NCBI GenBank assembly: GCA_030386875.1
Contig: CM059560.1
Location: 31,366,183-31,430,182, forward strand
DNA: 64,000 nt
Direction: 5' to 3'
From: Morinoia aosen
Taxonomy: Eukaryota > Arthropoda > Malacostraca > Amphipoda > Talitridae
Shown here piece after piece: positions 9,931 through 21,444 of the stretch (position 1 is the stretch's first letter; each line of letters starts with the position of its first letter). A program made the position numbers and the translations under genes. The notes beneath the pieces were generated by a model. That model was given only the letters and a program-made list of their open reading frames with translations. It was not told the origin of the DNA and searched no databases.

Positions 9931-10665
9931 GTGAATAATACAAACTGCAGGCTTATATGAGTTTTGTGTAACTTATCAGACACAAAAGGGAAGCGAACGA
10001 ACATCGTCAGCCGGCGTACGATTGAAGTCCGAGCGCAACCTAGTTCACAATTTGCTGGACAACAGCTGTTGTAAGTCCTAACTCCTCGCTCCAAGTTCTT
10101 CTAGTTTGAAGGAAGTGAACAAGCTGAAAACTGACGAGAAGCGCGCTCGTGCCCAAGTCTCAGCGCCAGCTAACGACAGGAGTGAGAATGTCCCTTGGCG
10201 ACCTTACATTGTGTCGGAAGAAGGGGAGAAATTCTTAGATTTAAATCAAGCAGTTTCGAACAAAGCGGATTCTGAAAGAGGAGAAAGGAGATTACGATAA
10301 TTAGTTTGGCAAGTTACGAAAGAATAGCATATTCATAGCTCCGTATTCGGTGCTGAATGCTTTGCCCAGCGAGACATAGGGAAGAGGTTGCCAAGTTTAT
10401 AAGGAAGTGGCCACAGGGATGCAGTTATACTGTGAAAGAAAATAAGCCCAAAAATTGGGAAATTGGAAGAAAATTTAATTATTGGAGTCAATATATCAAA
10501 AATATTCATTAACTTAAAGGCTCACTTAAGGAATTACTCCTCAGTGAGGTATCTCCTTCAGAGGTACAAAAGATAGGGAAGGCTCAAGTGGAGCGATAGA
10601 GCACAAAAAAAGGGGGCATCACAAATATTTTAGTATTGAACTCAAAGTAATTGATACTCCTTAAT
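9931..10665. other. Spacer; one charged ORF of uncertain status
   Basis: A plus-strand frame at 10106-10300 is Lys/Glu/Arg-rich (KLKTDEKRARAQ) and the opposite strand is open at 9894-10094. The plus frame seems to start on a non-ATG codon and neither has a recognised domain. It could be a coding exon fragment, but the evidence is poor. Confidence 0.25.
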
Positions 10666-10667
10666 TT

Positions 10668-10852
10668 AAGCACCTGTCTCTCCCGGAGAACTCTAACTAA
10701 ATAAATAAGTAAATGGCATCACTCCGAGGACTCTGACTAAAGAAGCGAGTAAATGGTCTCTCTCGGAGGACCCTAATTAAGTAAGTAAATGGCCTCTATC
10801 GAAGGGCCTTAAGTAAGTGAATGGCCTCCATCGGAGGACTCTAATTAAGAAA
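10668..10852. repeat. 32-40 bp minisatellite (aaatggcctc...cggagga)
   Basis: Five imperfect units built as atggcctctctcggaggac plus ctaattaagtaagtaa, of 40, 36, 32 and 32 bp with a partial first copy. Unit length falls from left to right through loss of the agtaagta linker. Confidence 0.65.
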
Positions 10853-13800
10853 ATGTCAAGTCGTAAGTAGTTAGGCTTAGAGAATAATTTATTGTTATTT
10901 TATACCCTTACGAAAATATATGGCACGGAGAATGGGAAAACGAGCTTCAAAGTGAGAAGAAGAGGCCGAGATGGGATAGAAAGAACAGCTTCCGTGAATA
11001 TCCTTGGTTCAGAACAGCGGGCCTTGTTGGCCGCCCCGACGGAACTTCTAAAAACTCTCTATTAAGGAAAGTAACCCGAGTTACCCGACTTTCACCATCT
11101 ACAAGAGGCACAATTTCCGCATGCACCGCAATCGATGGGTAGCTTTCTAAGATTATTAAAACTGGGGGAAGCGATCATCGATCTTACCTCCGGTACTTAC
11201 AGCGTACGGTTTTAAACCGCTTACAAGGTATTTATGTTAATATTTGAAAGTGTGCACTTTTGATATTTTAGTTGGCCACACTAGAATCGCGCGTAATATT
11301 TTATCATTCATAACGAAAACCGTAAAACAACGGTTAGTTATAGACTGGAAATAAGATGAAATTAACCTACGGACTTTAGAGTTCACATTTCAATTGACAT
11401 CGACTGTTTCCCTGGCAGTTTGGCTGCGTCAAGACGGTTGCCGCTGCCGCTGCTCAGCTCAAGTCCAGCTCAGATGACCATGCCACAGTTTTGACTCATA
11501 GGTTACACAGCTCTTTATTAGAGCCTCTTAGAGCCTTTGCTATTCAGGGCGTCAAATTAATCTATACTTTTTACTCAAAAAGTAAGTAGATAAAAAATGC
11601 TTTTCACACAATTATCCCATATCCTTCCCGTTTTGGAAGCCAAAAAACTACTAATTATTCAAGTATAACCTTTTCAATTGCATTTTTCAAACAACCTTTC
11701 ACTAAATATGCTAATTAAGTTGGTTAGTCTTTATTGGCCACCATTTTTAATGTAACGTATTCAGTCACTGCAGAACCCACCTTAATTGGTCGCTTTGGCA
11801 TCCATAGAGACGCGACGCCTCACACTTTTCTTTCCTCAAGGCCTTGGTTGCGCCGGCAGAATTCTGCATTTTTTACCGTGTGACACTTGAGTTTTCAGGC
11901 TTGCGGTTATAACTGACGGGCTTTACAGTTATCTGTGACGTGACGCTCAAGTTGTGCGATGCAATGTCCTAAATTTATTTGAAAACGTTGATCTTTGATT
12001 GAGGAACACGTTTACTCATATTTACACAAGCACACTCAAACAGTTAAGATTATCAGTTTTGAACGATTTCTAACATCTATTAACGTCATTTACGTTTTTG
12101 TTATCTCGTCGCATACACATGCTGGCTTCTTCCTGAGCATTCATAATTCCTGTTTAGTTACAATCGTTAGGAGGAAGAATTTTTATGACTTTTAGAAGGA
12201 AACGTGAGACCTACTCATCAAGCATATCATTACGATATCAAGAGCTTATATCGTGGCTCAGTCACAAATACATATCCCAGTGGAAAGTAAATATAGTCGT
12301 GAGGTCTCTTTTTTCCACGGTTATGACATCCGATGTAAGCAACAATGAGCTCGCGGCGACTCCAAAACCCAAGCGTGGCGCCTAGCTCCCCGCTTCCAAC
12401 TCTAAATTTGCCGTGTAGACTTGGTCTGCCTTGACCCCACCGAGTCCCATGTATGACCACGATGAACAAAAAATGTGATCTTGTAAAAATAAGTCAGTTA
12501 ATCTATAAAATAATTTTCTTTGATCAGTTGGTAAAGAAAACGTTTTGAGTTCCAGTTTTTCTCGAGCTGACGCTTAGTTCCCACAGCTCGCGCAGAGTTA
12601 ATTAAGAATGCGACAAGTGTATGGTAATGTTCACGTATTGGAGTAAGTAGTTTGTGATTATAGTTTCAAGATTTATGACCGTTACTAGTGTTAGTTAAAA
12701 TTTCAAATGATAGAGTAAGAGTTACTGTCTAAAGTCGTTTTGCATCGCAAATGAATATCCTTTGAGGGTCTGCGCAAACATATGATTTTATGTAAAAAAT
12801 TATAGCTGTTTTCTCTTAGCCTATTAGGAATAATATAATGTTGGAATATAATTATCAACAGTCGGTAATGTGCATCCGGAAGTATTTCAGTACAAAAATT
12901 ACAGAGAACTCCAATTATTCTTTATTTCTTTTTTTATTCCGTATTTTATATTCTTTTTGTAAGTTACCGTAATAAAAACCATATACGTGAGGTACAAAAC
13001 GTACAGAATTACGTATAAACCGAACATTTGCCGGGCATAGAATCGAAACACTCCGACACATAAACAGATATTTGCTGAATTAGTAACTGGCTCACTGAAA
13101 TGGCCACAGACCGAGCCGTTAAGCTTACCTGCTTAATTTAAATGTCTTCTGTGATGCTCATGTAGTCTTCAAAAGAAGGAGTTAAATATTCGATGGTGTC
13201 ATATTGCATCATAAAAGAACGCTGTTCAGATATCGCCTACGTTTCTGGTGTGCTTTTTGCGTAACTCTGACCTCGCTGTAAGTCATGGGTGTAAAGTGTG
13301 GCTGACGTGTTTCAAGGCTTAATTTGACTAGCCTCTAACAACCACGTAATGAAAAATGTATCAATCTGGAGGAATTAACAGTGTATTCCCTCACTGATTA
13401 TGAAGAACAACTTGTTCGTAATTTTTTATCTTTTTATTAGCTTTTTATTCTGGAACTAAATTGTCGGGTTCTTAGAAGAACCTATCTAAAACAAGACTCA
13501 GAATCTACGAGTAAATGCACCAGCAGCCAACGTCTGTTTATTTAGTTTTAGATGAGTCTATTCGTGGGCAACTGAAAATAGTAATTGAATGAGACAGGGG
13601 TGACTAGTTTTTTGCGGAAGAAGTACTTAACACATCTAGTACCAAAGTACCAAGTTTACCCTTCATTTCGGTATTCTTTATTCAACATTAACTCCTCTTC
13701 TGTATGAATTTTCCGAAATGGAAAACCAGATTGTAGCACCCGTACTCATGTCCTTCGTTTAAGTTTATGCAAACAATTGTGAAAGTGAGCGAGCAGTAAT

Positions 13801-15235
13801 CGGTTGCCAAATAAAAAGTTGGTTGCCCACGTATGTGTGCTCAAGGTGGCAAGTTTTTGCAAATTAAATTGCTGCAGCTTATTCGGCTCGAAATATGTTT
13901 GTTCCAGTATTTTGCTGCGCAGCATGCCTACGTACTTGTGTACACCATATTATTTTCGTGCGCCTTCTGACACTTTAGCGGAACTTTCGTGAACGATATT
14001 AAGCAATAAGTAAAATGTAACTCTTTACTAGCAAAAACAGGACGTTGAGGCTACTTCTGTCGTTAACATGAACACGATAGAGATCTTCATTCACTCAATT
14101 CTAGGTTTTAATGAAAGCTTTTCTTAACACCTCCAAGTCAACGGTCACGGAATTTGAACTGTCGCAATTCTTTTGCCACTGTTTTTCATTCGACTGCCAC
14201 TCGCACTTTTTCATGTGGTTACAAATACAAATTTGCACAATATTTAGCAGTTGTATGTCATGTTACTCTCTCGCTAACTTCGTCGCTGCTCTAGAATCTA
14301 CATGAAAATGTCATTTCATTTATGTCGTACAGATTTGAAAACAGACATTTACACTACTACTGTTTTTAGATTGGTTTCGACTTCGATCGCACCGAAAAAA
14401 AATAAATTCCATCAGATCGAACATGAATGGAGAGCTTCATGTTTTGAAATTCTGATTGGTAAACAGGATTGCTTATTTCATAGTTTACTGCTTCTGAAAT
14501 GCAAAGAAGTTTACGGATGAAACTATTTCCTCCATTCCAGAAGTTTTTGACGTCAAAATCGTTTTGAATTCTATTTTCGCATGCGGTGTGAATAAAATCT
14601 ACGATACACGATACTTGAGATCATTATAATTTTACACAATTTTTCAAGTTAAGTTGGAGGCACATTACTGTTTTTCTCAAAAGTGAGCTTTGCGAAACGG
14701 CATTTTCCAATTTTAATGCACCATGATTGATCTCTATCGACTGTACCTGTCATCAAGCAAATATGAGCTAGAATTACTTAACCATAAATAGAACATTCAT
14801 AGGCTTACAAATTAACTGTAGGCGTTAGGAAAATGTATTCCGATCATTTAGTTTTTCTGAAAAAAATCTTTGAACCCTAAATTCGTTAATTTGTCTTTTT
14901 TGTATTAATTATATATGCCTGCCCAAAAATTTTGTTCATACCTCACAATTTTTCCACCAGTCGCTACCTACAAATTAAATTTAGAAAATCGTCAAATAGT
15001 TGTAATATGTAAAATAAGTTTTGATCTGCTAGGACCGTGCGCACTAAATAGCACCCTTCGCATGGTGCTTCGAACAAGAGCCCAGCGTACAGGTTGGAGC
15101 ATAAGTAAACAAACATATCTTCAATCATTGTCTGTATTGCTGATTAATCACTCAATAATTACCCTTTTATTCATAGATTCCTTTTAATGATTAACTAGCA
15201 ATTCTGAATTTTTAGTTTAATAATTTGATTATAAT
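10853..15235. other. Long AT-rich spacer, no supported gene
   Basis: Open frames here are short, mostly lack ATG starts and have no recognisable domain (for example 11995-12195, 12230-12469, 14111-14520 and 14915-15187). There are a few GC-richer patches, near 11020-11060, 11410-11480 and 12350-12450, but no convincing exon structure, RNA gene or transposon end. Confidence 0.4.
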
Positions 15236-15239
15236 TTAA

Positions 15240-16380
15240 TTACAATGAAATCATCATGGAAACGTGAAACGATGGCTGAGGTACAAATAGCGGGACGCTC
15301 CACGCAGTTCCGAGATTAATTGAAAAGATTATTACTGCCACAAGATCAACCGTTTGGGCTGCAGTCAAGCGGCATGTACTGCGAAGACTTCAAAGAGCAA
15401 CCTCCAAGGAGAAAACCTCGATCCCAACGAACCACATCTTTTGGTAATCCTTCTACATCGTAAAGGACTAGACTTTTCTTTTGAAAGTAGCCCTAACTGT
15501 AAGATGTTGTTTTTTGTCAAGTTTGTTCCCTTATGTGTTCTTTGAAGTTCACTGCAGAGTGGCAGTTTCTTTTTCATTCTGGTGTCATTAACACCCTGAT
15601 GCCAGAGCCAATCTAATGAGTGTGGATGTGATAACGGCGATATGAGTAAGAAAATGTTAACGTTCATGGATTAAGGACATTCGAGAACGGATCAGGGGAA
15701 TTCCGAAGAGTTTCTCGCAAAAGATGGCTAAAGACTGAGGAAGCAGTTCTGAAACAATGAGAAGGATTGCCCACGATATTAGGGAGTGCTTTCTTTCATT
15801 CAAAAAAAGCAAGCTCACACCTAAATTTAAATGCAGAAAAGAACGTGTAGATGGAAAGGTTTGATGAACGAGATGAAAAAGGCTTTCCGTTTAACGAACC
15901 ATCAATACTTAATTTTTGGTTTGCTAATTTCGCTGTAATCTTGTCTCGTCAGACGAGAAGTTAATCGCAGTTTCAATGGCTCGCAACCAGGGTGATGATC
16001 GCATCGTTGGGAGGAATACTTCTGTAATTTTTTCTAAATTAAAGTGTCTCATTCCATGAAACCAGCTCCTCTTATGGTTTGTCGGTTATTTTGTCATCAT
16101 GGAAGTCCCACTCGATTTTTTTATATCAAATGGCAAAACCAATGCGAAAAGATACATTAAAGATATTATGAAACCTGTGTTTGATTCTAATAGGCGAAAT
16201 TTATTAATGTCAAATTGTGGACTTTTCAGCACAATGGGGTGATTCCTCAAACTGCAAATATCACCCCGATGCCTGGTATGGTGAAAGGAGATACGGCCTT
16301 ATGGTTCACCAGATCTCAATCTTATGAATTTCTCAGTATGCATGGTCACTAGTAGAGTTTAGAGCGCGTGTTCGAGATTT
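15240..16380 (+). pseudogene. Decayed mariner-type transposase relic
   Basis: Pieces of a DDE/DDD transposase can be read in order but in changing frames with many stops: AGRSTQFRD then TRSTVWAAVKR (helix-turn-helix region, 15280-15375); IRERIRGIPKSFSQKMAKD and ETMRRIAHDIRE (15675-15790); SSDEKL near 15950 (first catalytic Asp region); NAKRYIKDIMKPVFD (16140-16185); WTFQHNGVIPQTANI (16218-16262), which in active relatives reads WTFQQDSAPAHKA and here lacks the second Asp; and PDLNLMNFSV (16313-16340). The order and spacing fit one element of the Tc1/mariner superfamily. No terminal repeats could be picked out. An old, inactive copy. Confidence 0.7.
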
Positions 16381-16535
16381 CCCCACTCTGTTAAAAATTT
16401 AAATAAATAACTTCTTCGAGAATATGACGATATTCCTTGTTCATAGCTTCGAGCCGCAGCCAGCGGTGCACGACACCGATTTGAAACTTATTATTATTAT
16501 ATAAGAAAGTTTTAGCCTCCCTTAACCACGACATA

Positions 16536-17283
16536 CGAGGCCTGTCGAAAAAGTATCCGACCTTTGGCCAGAAAAAATACTTCAACAACCTGACGGGGTT
16601 GGGACCCTAATCCCCTTCAAAGTAGGCTCCTTGTGCTTCCACACACTTAGCCCACCGATCCTTCCACTGCCGGAAACACCTCTGGAAGTCTTCTTTTGGA
16701 ATGGTGTTCAGCTCTGTCGTCGCGTTCCGCATTATCTCTTCTCTACTCTCAAAACGGGATCCTTTCAGTGGTGTCTTCAATTTTGGAAACAACCAGAAGT
16801 CGCAAGGAGCCAGGTCTGGAGAGTAGGGAGGTTGGCGAACGGTCGTAATTCCATGTTTGGCCAAGAAATTGCGGATCAAATGGGATGAATGTGCGGGCGC
16901 GTTGTCGTGATGCAAGTGCCAGTTGTTCGCAGTCCACATGTCTGGTCTTTTGCGCCGAACTGCATCACGAAGTCGCCGGAGAACATCCTGATAGTACTCC
17001 TTTGTCACTGTTTGTCCTTCCGGTGCGTATTCGTGATGCACAATTCCACGGACATCAAAGAAAACAGTCAGCATCGAAGGAGTCAAACAGGCAATGCGAC
17101 GATGGAGCTGAACACCATTCTAAAAAAAAACTACCAGAGGTGTTTCCAGCAGTGGAAGGATCGGTGGGCTAAGTGTGTGCAAGCACAAGGGGCATACTTT
17201 GAAGGGGATTAGGGTCCCAACTCCGACAGGTATTCGAAATATTTTTTCTGGCCAAAGGTCGGATACTTTTTAGACAGGCCTCG
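16536..17283 (-). mobile_element. Fold-back mariner element with long inverted arms and TA flanks
   Basis: Both ends are the same mariner end in inverted orientation. The left arm (16536 to about 16733) starts CGAGGCCTGTCGAAAAAGTA, and the right arm (about 17090-17283) is its near-perfect reverse complement. The arms are about 195 bp: each holds the terminal repeat plus the last 40-odd codons of the transposase (QWKDRWAKCVEAQGAYFEGD in the left arm). The unit lies between TA dinucleotides at 16534-16535 and 17284-17285, as expected for mariner insertion. At 748 bp it lacks the N-terminal half of a normal 1.3-kb mariner. Confidence 0.85.
16607..17086 (-). pseudogene. C-terminal half of a mariner (D34D) transposase
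   Basis: About 150 codons starting MLTVFFDVRGIVHHEYAPEG. The second catalytic Asp is in WHLHHDNAPAHSS and the third in YSPDLAPCDFWLFPKLK. Exactly 34 residues separate them, the mariner D34D spacing. The DNA-binding domain and first catalytic Asp are missing, because the sequence joins an inverted copy of the 3' end at about 17075-17090. It encodes no functional transposase but its ends might be mobilised by a full-length relative. Confidence 0.85.
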
Positions 17284-17285
17284 TA

Positions 17286-19615
17286 GATGTTCCAAGAGAG
17301 GAAAGAGGAAGGCACCATTTAGTATGGAGTTGAGGGAACGCGGAATCTATGAACAAGGGGCACAGAAACAGTAAGCTAGGAAAGAAGTTCATGAAACAAG
17401 AAAAAAAGTTGAAGAAGAAAGTAGTAGGTGCTGAAAAACAGGACAACAGTGAACCGAAAAAAGATGGTCCGTAACAAAACAAAAACCTATTTTATTACAA
17501 CAAAAAGGAAGCCTACCTAACCTTTAGCTCGGGCTCTCACATGGTTCCCCTCCCGATTTGAAACTATAGATGACATGAATGACGACCTTACTGAATGAGT
17601 GTGCTTTCGAAAATAATGTTAATGTTTATGGACAATTACCTCATTACACATGTTTTAAAGAAACATAAGGGTTCCTCACGATCTAAAAATACTTTCATCT
17701 TAGTACAATAATAACACTCTTTATTATATATTAAAACAGTCTTTAGAAGTGAATTTTAAAACCCAGCTCAACGGTAAAAAGTTGAAGTGAAATATTTTTT
17801 TCTTAAACGGTGTTTAAGTGCAGCTCCGGTGCTGCACTTACCACCAGCCCACGTCCTGGAGTATGAATTACTTATCAATATGTTTTCAATACTGTAGTTT
17901 CTGAGATACAAGAATATATGTGTACCGAGAACTTTCAATTTTTACATTACTCGAATTATGTTTCATCAATATATTTAGCATAAAATATTTGAATTCAAAG
18001 TGATATTCTGAAATCAAACGGCTGAAAAGCTAGATTGTCTATTCATAATTTCTACCTTTAAAAAGTACTAATCGGGGAAAAATAATATTAGATTAACGTG
18101 ACAAATAATTGACTAATTCTGTGTTTGCCCGCGTGCTTGCTTTAAATGTTTGTGGTGACTCCGCTGTATATTAAAAATTATGGTTTTACTGTTAAGAAAA
18201 TAATTTTAGTGGCTTGTGTATTTCATGCAAAGCACTAATTCAAAATAATGTATGATGCACATGTGTAAAATTAAGCATTGTTTCCTTTTGTTGAAACAAC
18301 ACAGGTTGATACCAAGAACTAACGCTTCTCTAAAATAATTGGGCAAAACTTCCTCATGTACATTGCAACAGTTATGGTGACAAATCCAATACGTGAGGCA
18401 GGGAGAAATTCACTAATGAAGGCTGTAGGGGAGATAATTTTGAAATTAATTTTAATATTTAAGTCCCTATTTACTGACAACTTGGGTCACAAAGTGAAAT
18501 TACTAAGGACTGTTTGGTCATAGTGTATATGGAAAACATGCTACGCATAACAATAGAACGATTAATATCCAATCAATGGCTATTGCGTCAATAGCAGTGA
18601 ATGATGTCGTTAACAACTTTCATGGAAGCGAAGCATATGTTGCTTCACGTAGTTACAAGACCAGCGCACATGCCCTGTGCTCGAACACACTAGAGTCCCA
18701 ATCTACTTTATTGGCCTGAGACGCAACCGATTTGGAAACCGCAGGTTGGATGTCCTTGCTCTACGCCGGCACTGATCCCCACACTCCACACAACGGGGGC
18801 TAATTTCATAAAAACTTGACTACCGAAAGTGAGCGTAACGGCAGCAGGGACCCAAACCCCCAGAGGATAACCTCTTGATTATCCACTCGTCCCAGAGCTC
18901 GCTCTGGCCCTGAGCCCAGCCTTCATTCTCATCAGCATTTTCATGACATCCATTGTACGCTTGTCACCTTAATGAAAGTTGTCGTATGAGACTGCAGCAG
19001 GAATATAGTTTATCAAAACGAGGTGGTGACTCATTATCGTCGCGTTCGGTTCGGTTCGGATATTGGTTCGGTTCATGTTACACTTTTTGAAATTTTTGAA
19101 CACTTCTAGCTAGAATTTCTTTCCAGAAACATGTGGTTCTTTGGGAGTCTAAATTTGTTCATCTGTAGCAGCATTAGGCCATATCGCCCTCTCCTTTATC
19201 TCATTCACAGCGAATATTTCGGAAAATATCTAGAGAAATAACAGATTCGACGGATTTCACAAAAAACTAAATGGTTTACTATCAATTATAATAGATATAA
19301 TGAGAACTTAACTCAAAAATAATACTACTTAATTTTTCCAGATGCTCAGTCGGTATTATTTATGTAAATTTTAGTAACTTAATACATAATTGTTCTTCTT
19401 TGTATGTGATCTTTAAAATATTATAATGACAGCTTCACGATAACTAACATTATCGCGGTTTAAATCTTAAAATTATGAGTTTTTTTTATATTCTTCAATA
19501 AAATGAGGCCAAAAATTCTAAGGATACGTCCTAGTTTACTACAGCTTCGCAGCTCTCACATGGAGTTTTCTGAGAGGAATGCTAAAGTACTTTGACAATG
19601 ATAGATAATATGATT
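17286..19615. other. AT-rich spacer with one perfect hairpin
   Basis: A perfect 10-bp stem with a 6-base loop lies at 17815-17840 (taagtgcagc / gctgcactta). A GC-richer patch at about 18640-18910 contains small palindromes (ccagagctcgctctgg) but no tRNA or coding domain that I recognise. No gene is supported. Confidence 0.4.
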
Positions 19616-19617
19616 GT

Positions 19618-19671
19618 CTTGTTCGGGCGCCAAATTAATAGATAAAATGGATGGTCCTTGTTCGGGCGCCA
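19618..19671 (-). other. Two tRNA-Lys-type primer-binding sequences (LTR retrotransposon remnant)
   Basis: The minus strand has TGGCGCCCGAACAAGGAC (19654-19671) and a second TGGCGCCCGAACAAG (19618-19632), 39 bp apart. The first differs at one position from the 18-nt site that pairs with the 3' end of vertebrate-type tRNA-Lys. In a retrotransposon read on the minus strand, the LTR would lie at higher coordinates (19672 upward). No gag or pol follows towards lower coordinates, so this would be only an LTR-plus-leader remnant. Confidence 0.4.
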
Positions 19672-19795
19672 CCTTTTTGATAAGTATTATTTTGGAGGTT
19701 AATAATGTCCCTGTCTTAGAAATACCTGAGGGTAGTTAGTTGCTAAAGCTAGTAGAGACCTTGGGTTCTTGCACCCAGGTTTTGAGATAATATAG

Positions 19796-19938
19796 TTTTC
19801 CCGATAGTTTTTCCCGATAGTTTTTCCCGATAGTTTTTCCCGATAGTTTTTCCCGATAGTTTTTCCCGATAGTTTTTCCCGATAGTTTTTCCCGATAGTT
19901 TTTCCCGATAGTTTTTCCCGATAGTTTTTCCCGATAGT
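19796..19938. repeat. 13-bp tandem array (cccgatagttttt), 11 copies
   Basis: Eleven almost identical copies of cccgatagttttt follow each other without interruption, with the first and last slightly changed. The near-identity implies recent expansion. It lies about 125 bp from the tRNA-Lys-like primer sites, possibly inside the same LTR remnant. Confidence 0.9.
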
Positions 19939-21080
19939 TATAGTCGATAGTTTCCCCGAGGATGGATGAGGTCGGATGATATTTTTTTCTCCGTTGACGG
20001 GAAACCTAATTCTTGTTCAGGCCGTCGAATTGATGCGCAAGTTTATCGGTGCATAATTCACCTTTCGTTCGATTTTTCTTGAATTGACAATTTTATGTTT
20101 TTGAGATATTCGTTTTCTCGGGATGAATGCAGCTTATGTCACCGGCTTAGGAGCACTTTCATTCGAGGGTGAGTTCCTCGTTGTCGACTCTACAGCGAAC
20201 TTCTGTCGAACGTAATTTAGACATGTATTTCTACGTCTCTTGCCTCTTGAGGGCGATTAAGTAATTTTCTCCAAGACCAGGAAATTGCGTCTGGTTGGGT
20301 TTTATTCCGTTTCCTATCGGACTTCGCTGATAAAGCCATATTTTCTGAGGCTGATTTATTCCGTGGAATCTTCCTGATGTTCAGAGATAGGAGAGAAAGT
20401 CAGATTGGCTGACTTCTATTTAGTTTTTAGGAAGATGGCAGAATAACCAGAAAACTTCGCTGGCTCTGCAGGGGCAAGTTAAGATTCATCAGCAGTTTTT
20501 CCGTTGCTATCAATAGCTTCCAATATTTTCGCAATTGCAGGTTGCTGCGTAAAGAAGCTAATGCTTTAGCTAAGTAGCGAAATTTCCGCAAATTAAGTCC
20601 AGCTAAAAAAGTGAAAAACGATGAGCTAAAAAGCCAACGAAACTTTTGAAGGTCGTGTCAGAAGTCCGATTTGCAAGTATCTGTGATACGCGAGCTCAGT
20701 TTAATCTACAGAGAGAAGCAATATTTCCCTCCGTAGTACAGAGGTACCATTCGACCTATCTTAGCGATGGTTTAACAGACGAGTAATGTGCACAGCTGAA
20801 GTCATAGATGAGAAGGTATTACATGTCAGTCAAAAGTGTATTTTTAAATCGAAAAAATGTTACTTCGTTAAAAAACATAATGGTTCAAAATTTTTTTTAA
20901 TAATCGGATCAAAAAATTGAAGTTGGTAACTTCTATTCTTGAAAAAATAGACAAAAAGTCAATTTTGGAGTTTTAGCTAAAGTATAATATTGGTTTACAC
21001 TCGAAAAAGTCATTGAAATTTTATTTCAAACACATTATGTGAAACATGAAAAATTTCATTATATTTCATTTTTATAAATG
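19939..21080. other. Spacer, possible LTR body, no ORF
   Basis: No coding frame or known domain. If the primer-site reading is right, part of this interval would be the LTR, but I could not find a matching second LTR. Confidence 0.3.
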
Positions 21081-21180
21081 AGAAATTATAGAAAAATTAT
21101 AGAAAAATTATAGAAAATTTATAGAAAAATTATAGAAAAATTATTTAACATTATAGAAAAATTTCATTATTATAAATGTA
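21081..21180. repeat. 11-bp AT-rich tandem repeat (attatagaaaa)
   Basis: About six copies of attatagaaaa with one tt/aa variant, then a partial copy. A simple AT-rich minisatellite. Confidence 0.75.
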
Positions 21181-21444
21181 CAGAATTGTTTTCCATTCAT
21201 TTGTGTTCGATAATCAATTTCAATACGTGCACTCTGATTGCTACTCTCGTCTCTCTTTGTCTTCTTGAACAATATTTTTCACCATAGACGATCATCCAAC
21301 AAACAAGATTTTATATTCTGAGAAAATTTTTCCTCAGACTCTATAAAAAAATGGATGACCTCAGCAATTTTATGCCAAGAATCACCACGTTATATTTTAG
21401 GTTTAAAAATATAAATTTGATTAAAGGAGTCTTCCCTCTTTTAC

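Noticed and set aside
18640..18910. GC-richer patch as a tRNA or SINE
   Set aside because: No A-box/B-box pair or cloverleaf could be laid out.
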